A stretch of 64,000 bases of DNA from Sceloporus undulatus. Taxonomy: Eukaryota; Chordata; Lepidosauria; Squamata; Phrynosomatidae. The translations under genes were made by a program, and so were the position numbers. The DNA lies in the NCBI RefSeq assembly GCF_019175285.1, contig NC_056527.1, forward strand, positions 110,409,836 to 110,473,835, read 5' to 3'. Positions within the stretch are counted from its first letter, which is position 1. Each line of letters opens with the position of its first letter. The notes below the pieces were generated by a model, which saw only the letters and a list, made by a program, of their open reading frames with translations, did no database searches and was not told the origin of the DNA. Below, one piece after another: positions 33,428 through 46,614 of the stretch.

Positions 33428-34654
33428 GTAAGTTGTTGTTGTTGATGATGATGTTGTTCTTTTCCTCTTGTTGATTTAAAAGTTCTGAAGTGGTCCTGAT
33501 GGTCATCATTAATTTCAAAAAGTAAATGATTATTTCAAAGACCAACTTATTTATCTGTTCCTTCTTTGTGTTGTTCTTCAAGCATTTATGAATTCGTATC
33601 ACTCAAAAGATACCAGGAGGTCAACATTACACCTGTTTTTCTTCTTGTTCTGAACTCTTTTCAGGCTCCCAAGGAACATTTGAAGGTGGACTTGGGGCAG
33701 AGAAGGATCTTTATCCTCCTCAAAAGAATCAGCTTCATCTTGGGAATGTTCAAAAATAGTCTATGGTCGTGGTTCAGGTTGGGTAGAGGATTATCAAAAA
33801 ACATTGGAGAAAATCCTTAGACAAGGGGAGTTACTGATAACAAAGAATCCCCCTCCCCATATCCATCAGAAAAACTGAGATGTGTGAAAGGGAAGGCAAA
33901 GAGAGGGGAAGAAGGGGAATATACCACAAAGAGTAGAACTTGGAGCTAACATGTTATAAGTAATCTATATGTACTTTGAGGGTTACCATAATATAAAAAG
34001 TCAAACTTCAAAAGAAAATGTACTATCATTCACAAGCCACAAAACAATGTTATATTTATTGGGCCAACCGAAATCCAGATTATATATGTTGCAAACCTTT
34101 GAAGCTCCACTGGCTTCTTGCAACATGTATAATGTGCATTTTGGTTGGCCCAATAAAGGTCTAACAGTGTTACGGATTTTGGCTGATGCTGTACTGAATA
34201 CCTTTCAATTGGAACTAGGATTGAAACCTCAACTATACCTACTGAATATTACAGCTGACCTTAAAGAGAAAATATGTCGAGATGAATTAAATGTTATATT
34301 GTGTTTAGTAACAGCAGTGCGTCTAGTGTTTGCTAAGTATTGGAAAGGAGGGAACAACAATTTAATGGACGAATGGTTGTGCAAGGTAATCGATTTGAAG
34401 GAGATGGACAGAATAACTATGATGATGCATGAGAAAACAGATCAAAATGTTTAAAAAAATGGAAAAAAATAAATAAACTTTGGAAATCATAAAAAAAACC
34501 CTTATTCTCCCTACTAACTGAAGGAAAACAATAAGAAATCTAATAAGAAAATGACTTTACCAAGTACAAAGAAGTGAACAGCAGATGACGACAGAAAGTA
34601 ATGTCAAATATCCATGAAAAGAAGTTACTATGCCCCAATAGCAGATGTATTTGG

Positions 34655-34689
<35 letters not shown>

Positions 34690-37600
34690 TTCCATTTCTT
34701 TATGTACAAAATTGTATCGTTCTATATATTTGTATGTGATGCATAGTTAAAATAAAAAAAGCAAAGCTACAATTAGTGTAATCAGCAATTATATTTTCAA
34801 CACTGCAAGAAGTAATGGCAACGGTTATCCACTCATCCCTCCACATTTGTGGCCTTGACATTTGCGAATTGGATGGTTCACGGATTTTATTAATATGTTC
34901 TTTCAAGGAATATCTAGGTCCTAACAACTCAATGGTCAACTTTAACCACACTGAAGGACCTAGAGATTCCTAGAGAGAACACTCCACTAGGCATTTGTAG
35001 CTCCTCCAGTACAATTCTGTGGTCAACATTTGGCAGACCTAGCGATTTCTAGAGAGGTGTTTTCTCAGGTAAAAACATAGGGCTTTATTTTTGTTATTTG
35101 AGGTTTTTCCAAATTCATGGGGTTCATGTGCCAGGGACAAATGTACTTTTAAAACACTATATGAAGTAACAGAAATGATTTGATCCTACAAAGGGCATTC
35201 CCAAGGTCTGTATAAATGAATGTGCAAAAGAAATAAGGAAGGAAGAAAAAGGGAAGGGGAAAGAAATCACTTATGTTTCATTGATAGGTGAGAAATTTTA
35301 AGATGGATGCAGGGCTGCACTGGAATTTTGTTCTGAATTTCTTTTACTATATGAGTAGTAATGTCTCTTATGTAGTCTGGTAAATCTTAATGTAAGTGGC
35401 AACACACTTGATTTTTTGCTGTAAGCAAATTAATTTGTATCATCATGGTATTACAGTATGATCCCTAAAAACTACCAGTACATCCTGGCTTTCATTTTTG
35501 CCATACAAGAAATCAACAAGAATGATGAACTGCTGCCCAACATCACACTAAGATTCAGTATCTATGACAATGCTTTTAATTCATTTCGAAGCTGTGCAGC
35601 TGCCATTAAGCTTCTGTTTTTGAGACGAGGGAATCCAGTGAATTTCAAGTGTGGGCAGGTGAATAACTTAATGGCAGCTATTGGAGGACTCACCTCGCCA
35701 AATTCTGCCCAGATGAACAACATCTTCAGTATCTACAAAATTCCCCAGGTATGTTTGTAGAAAAATAGATGGACCCCAGAGATGGCTTAAGGTCCAAGGA
35801 CAACGGAAACATGAAATATTCCATCTCTCCCAACACTTCTGTTTGGACCACTGTCAAACTACTATGTAATCACCAGAAGTGATATAGAAAGTCCTTCCCA
35901 CATTTCTGAGTGTGGATTGCCTGTTGAGTTTCATGAGAAACATAAAATTGGTTTGACAGATACCATAATGCTTAAAAACAAACTCTAGAAGTGGAATGGA
36001 TTATACAAAGAAACATTCCAAGCTCTGCTTAAGATAGAGATGAGAAAAAAGTGAAAAAATGGAAAAAAGAGATTGAGGAAAGAAATTCTCTTCCTAATAG
36101 GCCAGAGCCTTATAGATGGAGGTAGTATGACTTGTTAGGGCGTGGAAAGACGCGCTGTGTCCACCACAGCCACCTACAGAGTTGAACCACGTCGACAGGA
36201 TGCCAGGGAGAAGGAATCAGAGATGTCTGCAAAGGTATTCAGGCCAAGAAGGAAAATAATCCTTCACCACTGCAAACGGCGTTAAGCTCCCGGCTTGAGA
36301 AATAACGACAAGAGCACTTCAAGCCTTCACTGTACACAAGGGCTTTAATAAATAAGTTACTTTAATAAATAAATTACTTTGCCAACCAAACAACCATAAC
36401 AACAAAACAGAGAGGCAGTTACTCTAACACCAACTGTCATAACTGACAAACTCTCTCTCTCTGAAGGACTGCCAGTTAAGAATGACAGATGACAGTTGCA
36501 TCAACATTTGATACACCTTACACACAGAATTTGCTGTTTTCTGATTGGATTCACAAATACATAATGGATTTTTTCTGTTACTGGCATACTTTAGCTACCA
36601 CTCTATTTCTTCTAAAATCAAATCTTAGATTATGTTTAATGTGTGTGGAATATTTATAGTAGATATGCTTACAAGTATTTAACCAGTTCCGCATGAACAA
36701 AATAAACATTCTTTGAGAAGAAAACAAATCATGCCAGATTTCTCATGGAAAATGGCAACAAATGATAACAGTGTAGGGACTTGGCAATTTAGCCTGGAAA
36801 AGAGAAGATTGGGAAGTGATATAGTAGTAATTTTAAAATATTTGAAGGGGTGCCTTGTTGAAGATAGAGCAAGCTTATTTTCAGTTACTCTGGAGACTAG
36901 AACATGAACCAATGGCTTCAAAGTGAAAGGAAGGAGATTCCACCTAAACATTAGGAAGAACATTGTGACAGTAAGAGCTGTTCCACAGTGGAATAGAATG
37001 CCTTGGAGGGTAATGGATTCCTCTTCTTTGGAAGCCTTCAGGGGTTGGATAACTATTTCTCAGGAATACTTTGACAATGTGTTTGACTAGTATGTGGGAC
37101 GTGGCAGCGGGTCAGAATAGACGACCCTTGTGTTCCCTTCCAATTATGACTCTAAGTAAGTTTTGTACAAAAGGGTCCATGAAATGAACCATAGGGAAAT
37201 GTTTAGTTATGGCTAGAACTAAAAACATGGAACCATTTAGACACATAATTAAAACAAGTAAACAAAGTATCAGGATAGTCATTATCCATTAAAATGCTCC
37301 AGACATAAAATTAAAATAGGCCAGTTTAAAATTGACTGGGAGGGCCTGCCAGAAGAGATAGGTCTTTAATACTGTTTTAGATTCAGACAATATTTTTAGC
37401 TGTCTAATCTCTACTGGCAGGTTATTCCACAGTCTAGGCTGGCTTACCAAAAATGTCCTCTGGGTGACAGTTGCTAGACTAGTCCTGGCCAGGTGAAGTA
37501 AATCAAAACTGATCTGTTAACCATCCTAATGTCACATTTCTGGAATAACCTATTAAATGAGATGATAAATATTTGAGATAAACCAGTCTGTGTTTGCAAA

Positions 37601-38916
37601 TGATACTGTTTTCTCAGTTTAAATAATATAATGCCTTTCTTTTCAGCTCAGCTATGGTGCCTTTGATCCAGTGTTGAAGGACAAAAGGAGGTTTCCTTCT
37701 TTCTACCGGATGGTCCCAAATGAAGCTTCTCAGTATGCTGGGATTCTTCAGCTACTCAAACATTTTGGGTGGAACTGGATTGGCCTCATTGTGGCAGATG
37801 ATGAGAGTGGAGAACGCTTTCTTCGAACCATGAGGCCAAAGCTCTTGCAAAGTCATATTTGTCTTGCTTGGACACTGGTGATCCCAAGAGTGACAGCACT
37901 TTCAACAGACATAATAGCTCAAGAAAAACTTGGACCAATTCAATCATCACTCTCACTGAGTGAAACCAATGTGATTCTTGTCTATGGAGACAGCCAGTCT
38001 TTGGAAGGTTTACAATTAGTTTTAAATTCTAAAGAAGATGATTATATGGATCCTATAGAGAGAGTGTGGATCACAACAGCTGAATGGGATTTCACAGCTT
38101 TAGCAGTTGGGAGGAAATTCACCACTAAGTCTTTCAATGGCACCTTATTATTCCAATTGCATACAAATGTGGTTCCAGGATTTCAAGAGTTTGTTGAGAG
38201 CATAAATCCACTGCTCTCCAATATTTATTTCGCCCACCCATTCTGGGCTAGTGCATTTCTTTGTTCATTCCCGCAATTTAATCTCTTTATACTGAATAAA
38301 GGAAACTGTACTGGCAAGGAGAAGCTGGGAAGCCTTCCTGGAACTGTTTTTGAAATGGGGCTTTCTGGCCAGAGCTATAATATCTATAATGCTGTTTATG
38401 CTGTAGCACATGCTCTCCATACTATGTATTCATGGGCATCCAAACAGAAAGCTTTCTTCAATGGCTGGAGCCCCTGGAAAGCCCAGCCTTGGCAGGTAGT
38501 CACGGGTCAAGCATCAAATGGGAGAACATTATAAATGACTACAATGAAATATAATCAAAAGAAAAAAAAACCAATAAATAAGAACAGCTTAACAAAGACA
38601 AGAAACTAGAGATGAGACTTGACCGAGGTAATGGCAACCAAGGCAACTGAGGCGGCAGCAGAGACTTGAAATGGCAGCGGTTGCATCCAAATTTGGAGGA
38701 CCTGAATGGTCAGCAGTGGCACCCTGAAAAAGTGATAGTGCTCAAAGCAGTGTTGTAAAAGCAACAGCAGCTGCTCACACACCACTTGGGAAAGGGTTTT
38801 TTTTTTTTAAAGCCCCAATCTAGGCTAGGAAGCACAGAGCAGAGCAGCCCCTTTGAACAGTGAGGATCTGCATGCACTCTTCATTTGGGGAGTGTCTGTC
38901 ATAAATTGATGGGCAG

Positions 38917-38963
<47 letters not shown>

Positions 38964-41900
38964 TTTTAATTCTGTCCTTCCTCTCCTCAAAGTTTGAGGC
39001 AGGGTACAATATGTTAAAATACAAAACACAATTTTAAACAAGAAAACACATAAAAGCAACAGTTAAAACATAATGGTATAAAACAATTAAAATACACTCA
39101 TATAATACATTCTTTAAAATATACAGTTTAAAAGTCATCATTTAAAATTGACTGGGTAGGTCTGCTGGAAAAGATGTGCCTTTAATGTCTTAAATGCTGC
39201 CAGCATTTGCAGCTGCCACATTTCTTCTGGCAGGTCATTCCAGAATCTGGGGGAAGCAGATGAAAAGGTCCTCTAGGAAACTGTCATCAGTCTAGTCCTG
39301 GCTGGTTGGAGCCCTGTACTTTCCAGAGGACCTAGGTGTACAGGGCTGATTGTACAGTAGAAAGCAATCCTGTAGGTAACCTGGACCCAAACCACATAGG
39401 GCTATAAAAGTAATAACCAACACTTTGTATTTTGCCCAGAAACTAATTGGCAGTCAGTGAGTAATTTTAAAATTGGTGTAAAGTGATCACTCCTGGATGT
39501 ACCTGAATCAGTGGCTGCCATATGTTTCTGGACTTGATACAAAGGTAGCCTAATGCAGAATGCATTGCAGAAGGCCAGCCTTGAGGTTACCAGTGTGTAT
39601 ACTACCATCTTTAGGTCCTCCAGTTTTAGGAATGGTCACAATTGACATATCAACCAAAGCTGATCATAGGGAGCAACTCTAGTGCCCTGTTGAGATTATT
39701 CTGAATGTTTTCCTGCAGATAAGCCATACATTCAGAAACAGTCTTAATTTTGAGTGGGTGGGTTGGGGAAAGGGGCTACATATGTATCCCTTTTTTCATC
39801 ATTTTACAGAGTTGTAAACTTGTTCTCCTTTCTTTCAGCTTCTTTCCTTCTTGAAAAATGTTCACTTTAATAATAGTGCTGGTGAAGAGATATTTTTTGA
39901 TGGTAATGCAGATCTGACAACAGGATATGATCTGATCAACTTGGTCACATACTCCAATGAATCTTTCCGGAGAATACTACTTGCAACAATGGACTCCAAA
40001 GATGCTGGACAACAAAAATTCAACTTTCCTGGAAATATCATTGTGTGGAATCACAAGTTCAATAAGGTAGGAATGATTCCCCCCTTCATAATCACAGACT
40101 TGTAAACAATATATTTATACTATTCTTGTAGACAAACTTGTAAAACGTGGGCTAGACAAGGTCACTGTTACATGGATTTGTAATTGGTTGACTGGCCAAA
40201 CCCAAAGGGTGCCCAACAATGGCACCTTTTCATCCTGGAAAGAAGTGACCAGTGGGGTCCCACAGGGCTCTGCCCTGGGCCCAGTGTTATTCAACATCTT
40301 TATCAATGACTTGGAGGACAGAATTGGGAACATACTTATCAAATTTGCAGATGACACCAAATTAGGAGGAATAGCTAATACTCCAGAGGACAGGATCAAA
40401 ATTCAAAATGACCTGAATAGACTTGAAAGCTGGGCCAAAGCTAACAAAATGAAATTCAACATGGAGAAATGTAAGGTACTGCACTTAGAGCAGAAAAATA
40501 AAATGCACAAATATAGGATGGGGGACACCTGGCTGAATGAAACTACATCTGAAAGGGATCTGGGAGTCCAAGTGGACCACAAGTTGAACATGAGTGAACA
40601 GTGTGATGCGGCAGCTAAAAAAGCCAATGCAATTTTAGGCTGCATCAATAAAAGTTTAGTGTCTAGATCAAAAGAAGTAATAGTGCCACTGTATTCTGCT
40701 TTGGTCAGGAACCACCTGAAATATTGTGTCCAGTTCTGGGCACCACAATTTAAAAAGGATGTTGAGAAACTAGAGTGTGCCCAAAGGAGGGCAACTAAAA
40801 TGGTGAAGGGTCAGGAAACCATGCCCTATGAGGAACGACTCAGGGAGCTGGGGATGTTTAGCCTGGAGAAGAGAAGGTTAAGAGGTGATATGATAGCCCT
40901 GTTTAAATATTTGAAAGGATGTCATATTGAGAAGGGAGCAAGCTTGTTTTCTGCTGCTCCAGAGAACAGGACCCAGAGCAATGGATGCAAGCTGCAGGAA
41001 AAGAGATTCCACCTCACCATTAGGAAGAACTTCCTGACAGTCAGGGCTGTTCAACAGTGGAACAAACTCCCTCGGAGTGTAGTGGAGTCTCCTTCCTTGG
41101 ATGTCTTTAAGCAGAGGCTAGATGGCCATCTGTCGAGGATGATTTGATTTGGATTTCCTGCATGGCAGGGGGGTTGGACTGGATGGCCCTTGCAGTCTCT
41201 TCCAACTCTATGATTCTATGATTCTACTATTTTGGCATTACAAATATTAAACATATGTCAAAAATCATAATATAGTACAGTGCTCCCTTGATTTAAGTGA
41301 GGGATCTGTTCTGGACCACTCCGTGTAAGGCAAATAGTGTGTATGATTGAGTCCCATTGAAAATAATGGGGCTCATGCATGGCATGCAGTGTAGTGTATG
41401 TGCCGCTGCAACTCTGTTGCATGGCTTTCAGCATAAGTACGATGCGGCCGCAATGTAAATATCAACATGCTTATTAACTGAAAATCATATTACAGTGGGT
41501 ATTTCTTATTGGGGTGTGTGTGTCTGCTCTGGATCCCTTTTTGGATGGCAAAAACCATGGGACTTCAAGTCCTGTGGTATTCAATGGTGGCGTATGGGCA
41601 CGCGGTCACTGAAGTCAATGGAGGTTGCCATCCACAGATGCTCAAATCCATGGATGGCAAGCCTGTGGTAGGGTTGGGTGTCCTGTATATACTATCAAGC
41701 AGAGCTTGGAATGTTGCATTTCAAAAGGAACAGGCTATTTTGGTTATTACTCTGATACACTGTCTTTGTGACACATGAATTTTTATTATTTTTTAATACT
41801 GCATCTTGCATATGGTATGGCTTCTTCTTTGAAAGCCTGCTCCTGTAGAAAATATTTTGTCAGAAATACTCAGGGAAGTGGAGAGTATGTAGAGGTGCAT

Positions 41901-43803
41901 TCATCGGACCCAAACAACCATGTAGGAGGAAAAAGCTCCTTTTGTTGTTATCATGATGGGTGCTTGAATGAAGCTAAGTAGATGCTATTGTCCTTATTTT
42001 CTTTGGCCAAATGAAGTGAATTGATAGTGTTGATATTGTTGTTGAAAAGTGTTATCTGATCAGTTGGATCTGTAAAAACGTTGTTATCTTTGAAGCTTCA
42101 TTACAACAATTTCCACTTCAAGTGCTATTCTTTGTTAGATGGTGCCCAAATCCACCTGTGTGGAGAGCTGTCTTCCTGGCCAGAACATGTTCCTTCAGCA
42201 GGGGAAGCAAGTCTGTTGCTATGACTGTGTTCAGTGCCCAGCAGGGAGGATTTCAATAAATACTGGTAAGTGAACGGTTTCTGGCAAAAGTGTAAAAACC
42301 AGGTGAATTTTAATTGCTGTCCTTTCTATGGACATACTATGTACAGCACTGTGTAAATTTTACAGCGTTTTATAAATACACTTTAATAATAATAATGAAT
42401 ATAAATGTGAATACACTTATTAAGACAGGAGATTATCATACTTATCTAATCCTGTTTTTGTCGACGGATAGGGGCGCATTTAACTTTAAGCACGGGCTTA
42501 TTGCATTCACTGGTGGCTGGGCAAATGCAGCCCATATACAGCCCATATGCAATTTGGGTTTAATCCATGGCTTTTCAAGCATGGGAAAAGCTTGAAAAGC
42601 TGTGGGATCAACCCAAATTGCACACGGGCTGTATATTAGTGGCATTTGCCTGGCCATGGGATATGTTCTGCATTTAAAGTTAAATTTGCATCTGTCCTAT
42701 TAGCAAAAATGATGGGATTGGACAGTGCAATGATCTCCATGAAGGGATATGATGACAGAAGAGCTGTTCTGGACATTGAGCAGTGAGTAATTTTTTATTT
42801 ATAAGATGAGTACTTTAGGGGCATTACAACAATACAAACAATGAATGTCAATTGCATGCAAGGAGTACCGAGACTTTGCCTCTGACTTTCAGATGCTGAC
42901 CAATGTGAGATGTGCCCAGAAGATCAGTATCCAAACAAGAACCAGGACCAATGTATCCCTAAAGAAATAATCTACCTATCTTACAAGGAGGCACTGGGAG
43001 CAGTTCTGGCATCCGTGGCATTTTCCTTTTCTGTGATGACTGTTCTGCTGTTGTTGATCTTCATTCAGTATCACAATACACCAATTGTCAAAGCAAACAA
43101 CTGGACTGTCACATGTATTCTACTCTGTTCTCTACTTGTCTGTTTCCTCTCCTCCTTCTTATTCATTGGAAGGCCAGGAAAGATGACCTGCCTTCTGAGG
43201 CAAATAGTTTTTGGCATGATATTCTCTATCGCTGTTGCTTGTGTATTAGCAAAAACTATCACTGTCGTTTTGGCCTTTATGGTCACCAAGCCAGGAAACA
43301 AGATCAAAAATTGCTTAGGAAAGAGACTTGAAGTGCTGGTTATTGTGTTCTCTTCTCTTGTGCAACTTGTCATCTGTGTTGCATGGCTGGCAGTTTCTCC
43401 CCCTTTCCCAGAATATGACAGGCAGTCCCAGGTGGATCAGATTATAGTGCAATGCAATGAAGGCTCCGACTTCATGTTCTACATTGTATTAAGCTACATA
43501 GGGATGTTGGCCATTATCAGTTTCACTGTGGCTTTCTTTGCCCGGAAGCTGCCTGACACTTTTAATGAAGCTAAGCTCATCACCTTCAGCATGTTGGTCT
43601 TTTGCAGTGTTTGGGTGTCTTTTGTCCCCACATACCTGAGCACAAAGGGGAAATACATGGTGGCTGTAGAGATCTTCTCCATCATAGCCTCTAGCGCTGG
43701 ATTGTTGGGCTGCATCTTTCTTCCCAAACTCTATATTATTTTACTGAGGCCTGAGCTGAACAACAGGGAGCAACTGGTAAGGAAAAAGAGTGGGTATAGA
43801 TGA
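33183..43803 (+). CDS. V2R-D, vomeronasal type-2 receptor, intact, 6 exons
   Basis: Join of 33183-33427, 35457-35748, 37647-38495, 39839-40066, 42139-42265 and 42893-43803: 2652 nt, 883 aa, all GT/AG, phases 2,0,0,0,1. Signal peptide with [14 protein letters not shown]; flytrap domain ~50-530; NCD3G ~540-602; seven TMs ~615-862; tail [11 protein letters not shown]. It differs from A and C in exon 3 ([19 protein letters not shown]) and exon 4 ([20 protein letters not shown]), and is nearly identical to V2R-F across exons 2-4 and the intron ends. It therefore represents a second subgroup. Intron 4 has gained a CR1 and two TA-flanked MITEs that V2R-F lacks. Function by family: vomeronasal chemosignal GPCR. 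Confidence 0.95.
34058..34160. repeat. ~100-bp hairpin repeat
   Basis: TTATTGGGCCAACCGAAAT is inverted as TTTTGGTTGGCCCAATAAA; arms of ~40 bp. Abuts the L1 fragment. Confidence 0.55.
34161..34490 (+). mobile_element. L1 LINE 3' fragment in V2R-D intron 1
   Basis: Open frame with [18 protein letters not shown] then [20 protein letters not shown]1 ORF2 C-terminus, followed by an A-rich end. 5'-truncated. Confidence 0.7.
34657..34688. repeat. (CA)n microsatellite
   Basis: Sixteen CA units. Confidence 0.95.
35457..35748 (+). CDS. V2R-D exon 2
   Basis: 292 nt after [27 protein letters not shown] to [20 protein letters not shown]; donor GTATGT. Confidence 0.94.
36770..37155 (+). mobile_element. 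CR1 LINE 3' fragment in V2R-D intron 2
   Basis: Matches the C-terminal CR1 region at 40.85-41.2 kb ([19 protein letters not shown]) with decayed frame. Ends near CCAATTATGACTCT. Confidence 0.7.
37280..37510 (-). mobile_element. L2 LINE 3' fragment, minus strand
   Basis: Inverse of the L2 C-terminus/3'UTR (GGCAGGTTATTCCACAGTCT corresponds to the LWNTLP region). Confidence 0.55.
37647..38495 (+). CDS. V2R-D exon 3
   Basis: 849 nt, 283 codons. [58 protein letters not shown]; donor GTAGTC. Confidence 0.95.
38919..38961. repeat. (CAT)n microsatellite
   Basis: About 14 CAT/ATC units inside LINE-derived sequence. Confidence 0.9.
38990..39690 (-). mobile_element. L2 LINE fragment, minus strand, in V2R-D intron 3
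   Basis: Minus-strand [16 protein letters not shown] and LPLYQVQK correspond to HALVTSRLDFCNVLY and QPLYQTRKL of the 15.2-kb L2. Decayed. Confidence 0.7.
39839..40066 (+). CDS. V2R-D exon 4
   Basis: 228 nt; [20 protein letters not shown] to WNHKFNK; donor GTAGGA. Confidence 0.94.
40125..41224 (+). mobile_element. CR1 LINE, 5'-truncated, open RT frame, TACTATT target duplication
   Basis: Open from the junction to TGA at ~41147: [44 protein letters not shown] (the catalytic FADD box), then CR1 thumb and C-terminus. The 3' end is the classic ATGATTCTATGATTCT repeat. TACTATT at 40118-40124 and 41225-41231. ~340 codons without a stop mark it as young. The missing N-terminus makes it immobile. 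V2R-F has no insertion at the matching place. Confidence 0.88.
41278..41455. mobile_element. mariner-like MITE at TA, intron 4 of V2R-D
   Basis: Begins CAGTGCTCCCTTGATTTAAG, TA on both sides. V2R-F reads ATAGTAAATATC without it, an empty site. Confidence 0.65.
41493..41685. mobile_element. second TA-flanked insertion, intron 4 of V2R-D
   Basis: Begins CAGTGGGTATTTCTTATTGG, ends GGGTGTCCTG, with TA on each side and absent in V2R-F. Inverted ends are weak, so the family is uncertain. Confidence 0.5.
42139..42265 (+). CDS. V2R-D exon 5
   Basis: 127 nt; [31 protein letters not shown]; phase-1 donor GTAAGT. Confidence 0.94.
42440..42720. mobile_element. palindromic MITE in V2R-D intron 5
   Basis: GCATTCACTGGTGGCTGGGC and AGCCCATATACAGCC have inverted counterparts at the right. 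The same insertion sits at the same place in V2R-F (58.77-59.05 kb), so it predates the D/F duplication. Confidence 0.65.
42893..43803 (+). CDS. V2R-D exon 6, seven-TM domain
   Basis: 911 nt to [49 protein letters not shown], tail VRKKSGYR. Confidence 0.95.
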
Positions 43804-44389
43804 GAAAGGAAGATGTATCCTCAGGAATTATCCCCTGAGGTATAATTACATTCTATGTAGTTGTTTTGTTTCTTACTGTACTTCAAGAGTAGGCATGGTG
43901 TGTCCCTCTAATCCAGTGGATCCTATACTTTTCTCCTCCATAGGTTTGCAATGTCAGCTGCCAGAATTCCTGACTGTTGGCCAAGCTGGCTTGGACTTCT
44001 AAGAGTTAAAGTCCAAAATGTCTGCAGGACTAAAGTTTGGGAACCACTGCTCTAGACATTGTTGGATTCCATCCCCTCTTAGTTCTATCCCACATCACAT
44101 ATGCCTACTGTGATATACTGTGGTGGTTATGGTGTGTTTCTCCACTCTTGGTATAGTCCATTACAGTTCCTTCAGCTCAAAGGAAATCTTAAAATATTTC
44201 TTAGTGTGTCTGATTATTATCTCATTACAGATGCTTGTCAAATACTTTACACATCCCACACATCTATCACAAAGCGTAGTTGGTTGTAAGTATGCAAATA
44301 TAACAAAGATAAAAATACTTGCCCCCTGACATTAGCCTGCTTTGGAATAGCAAATGGGAGGGGGAGGGACACAAAAAACAAGACACAAA

Positions 44390-45127
44390 AGACTGTGGCA
44401 ACCATAACTCTAATCTCCTGTGCAAACAAAATTCTGCTCAAAATTGTGCAATGTATACTCAAACCATACATGGAGAGAGAAATCCCAGATGTCCAAAAAG
44501 GGTTCAGGAAAGGAAGAGACACTAGGAACAACAGTGCAAACAAATGATGGATAATGGAGTGCATCAAGGAAGTCCAAAAGAAAATCAGCATATGCTTTAT
44601 AGACTACAGCAAAGCCTTTGACTGCATATATCATGAAAGGCTATGGAACACTCCTGAAGACATGGGAGTACCATCACATCTGATATTACTGATGGTGAAT
44701 CTGTACTTAGGACAAGAGGCTACTGTTAGAACAGAACATGGAGAAACATAATGGTTCCCAACTGGGAAAGGGGTCAGGCAAGGCTGCATCTTATCACCCT
44801 ACCTGTTCAACTTGTATGGAGAACATATTGTATAACAAGCAGGTTTAGACTCAGAAGAAGGAGGCGTGAAGATAGCAGGAAGGAATATCAACAATCTAAG
44901 ATACGCAGATGGCACCATACTACTAGCAGAAAACATCACAGACTGAGAACAACTACTAAGGAAGATCAAGGACGAAAGTGCAAAGGCAAGTTTATTGCTG
45001 AACATAAAGAAAACAAAAATAATGACCATGAAGAATCTACACAAATTCAATTGGGACAATGAGGAAATAGAAATAGTAAATAGAAAATAAATTTCTCTGG
45101 AAGCAGTGCTGAAAGAATTAGGAAAGA
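44390..45127 (+). mobile_element. BovB (RTE) LINE fragment, 5' piece
   Basis: Plus-strand RT domain pieces: KKISICFIDYSKAFDCI, then in other frames GVRQGCILSP-like and YADD-like sequence. Several frameshifts and stops. The copy continues at 45480 after an insertion. Confidence 0.75.
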
Positions 45128-45416
45128 TCCTAAAGATCTTCCTGGAAGAAGACAAGCCCTCCCTTCAGCCACCATCTTGAGGGAGAGAGAGGCAGGCTAG
45201 CTCCAAGAATCCAAGTCCTCCCTCCAGTCCATCTCCCTTGGTCCAAACCTTGGAGGTAGAGAAGAACTGCTGGACCTCATTCCCTTCCCCACCACCACTC
45301 CCTTCTCCTTTTGTGTCGTGTCTTTTTAGATTGTAAGCCTGAGGGCAGGGAACTGTCTAATTAAAAAGACTGTATGTACAGGGCGGTGTAAATTTACAGC
45401 GCTTTATAAATAAAGG

Positions 45417-45468
<52 letters not shown>

Positions 45469-45470
45469 NN
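45128..45470 (+). mobile_element. L2-tailed element nested in BovB
   Basis: GATTGTAAGCCTGAGGGCAG and TTACAGCGCTTTATAAATAA are an L2-type 3' tail followed by a (TAA)n tract (45417-45469). The body could be a SINE mobilised by L2. Confidence 0.5.
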
Positions 45471-45479
45471 NNNNNNNNG
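45470..45479. other. assembly gap (10 N)
   Basis: Ten Ns at the end of the (TAA)n tract. Confidence 0.98.
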
Positions 45480-45782
45480 CAAAGATATACAATTGAGCAT
45501 GAAAGTTAGAATCGTACAAGCCATTGTATTCTCTATTACCTTGTATGGGTATGAGAGTGGGACAGTTAAGAAAGAAGATAGGAAGAAAATTATATTATTT
45601 CAGATGTGGAAAAGAGTGCTAAGGATTCTATGGATAGCCAAAAAGACAAACAAATGAGTCCTAGAAGAGACTGAGCAGAAAATCTCCCTGGAAGCCAAGA
45701 TGGCTAAACTGAGGCTGTTGTACTTTGGTCACATCATAAGAAGGCACAACTCATTTGAAAAAACAGTAATTCTGGGAAAGAT

Positions 45783-45819
<37 letters not shown>

Positions 45820-45850
45820 GAGGAAGCAGAATGAGTGACACAAACTGATG
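45480..45850 (+). mobile_element. BovB (RTE) LINE fragment, 3' piece
   Basis: Matches the C-terminal BovB region at 49.86-50.2 kb (ITLYGYESGTVKKEDRKK, then LLYFGHIIRRHNSFEK). Ends in an AAAG-repeat near 45.8 kb. The stretch on to 46.58 kb holds nothing I recognise apart from a C/A homopolymer near 46.45 kb. Confidence 0.7.
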
Positions 45851-46589
45851 CATTAACTGCTTAACCCAATAGCCTGCCTGAATGCCCAAAGCACTGTTTA
45901 CATAAAGTATTTAAGGAACAAAAATGTCCTGAACATTGAATTTCCCATCAAAGTGCCCCCAGTACCTGAAGTGGTCCCATTACTTCCAGCAAATGAGACA
46001 ACACCACATTCTCACACCTGGAGTGAGCCGCTGGCATTTTAGGAGTTCAAAAAGACATGAGCGCTTAAAGTACTGAGAAAGAATGCTCCCATATGCTTTA
46101 TGAACAGGAACGATTTTTACCACATCCCTACCATTATCATCCCTGTTCTGTCTCCACTTCTTTCTGAAGGGGTGAAACTTCGAGGACTTCAAGCAAGTAC
46201 ACCAGAACTTTTCTCAGGATCAACACCATGTATGATTTCTGCCCTTATATTACTCTTGCTATTAAGAGGAACAATTGGAATAGTCCCTGTGATATAGATA
46301 CACTTAGGTCTGACTCAGTAGAAGATAGTGACCAATGTATACTAACGGATTAGGATATAGACTTCATATTCTCCATATCCTTTCTTCCCATTGCCAGTCC
46401 TAATCAGTGAAGAAAATTAGATCAACTTTCATGGAGATTCCTCTCCCTCCCCCCCCCCCCCAAAAAAAAAAGGTTTCCCAAACAAATTTCTTAAGGAGGA
46501 ACAGGCCGTCCATAATAGTGAGAAAAGATACATATTTTTTTCTTGGTTGTGAGAGCTGAGGGCAACAAGAAAGAAGATTACTTGCCCCA

Positions 46590-46614
46590 TAATTATTGAA
46601 ATTACTGTGATCAG
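46590..46614 (+). promoter_or_regulatory. conserved V2R upstream block, dead gene E
   Basis: TAATTATTGAAAT then TACTGTGATCAG, starting 248 bp before the V2R-E ATG. Retained although the gene is broken. Confidence 0.55.

Noticed and set aside
34817-35150. Mariner-like MITE in V2R-D intron 1 (CCCTCCACATTTGTGG)
   Set aside because: The inverted partner is too diverged to set ends with confidence.
36135-36515. Solo LTR in V2R-D intron 2 (TG...CA, AATAAA)
   Set aside because: No target duplication and no clear ends; too weak to list as a feature.
40188-41147. 319-codon open frame as a host gene
   Set aside because: It is the RT domain and C-terminus of a CR1 LINE, with the CR1 3' repeat and target duplication.
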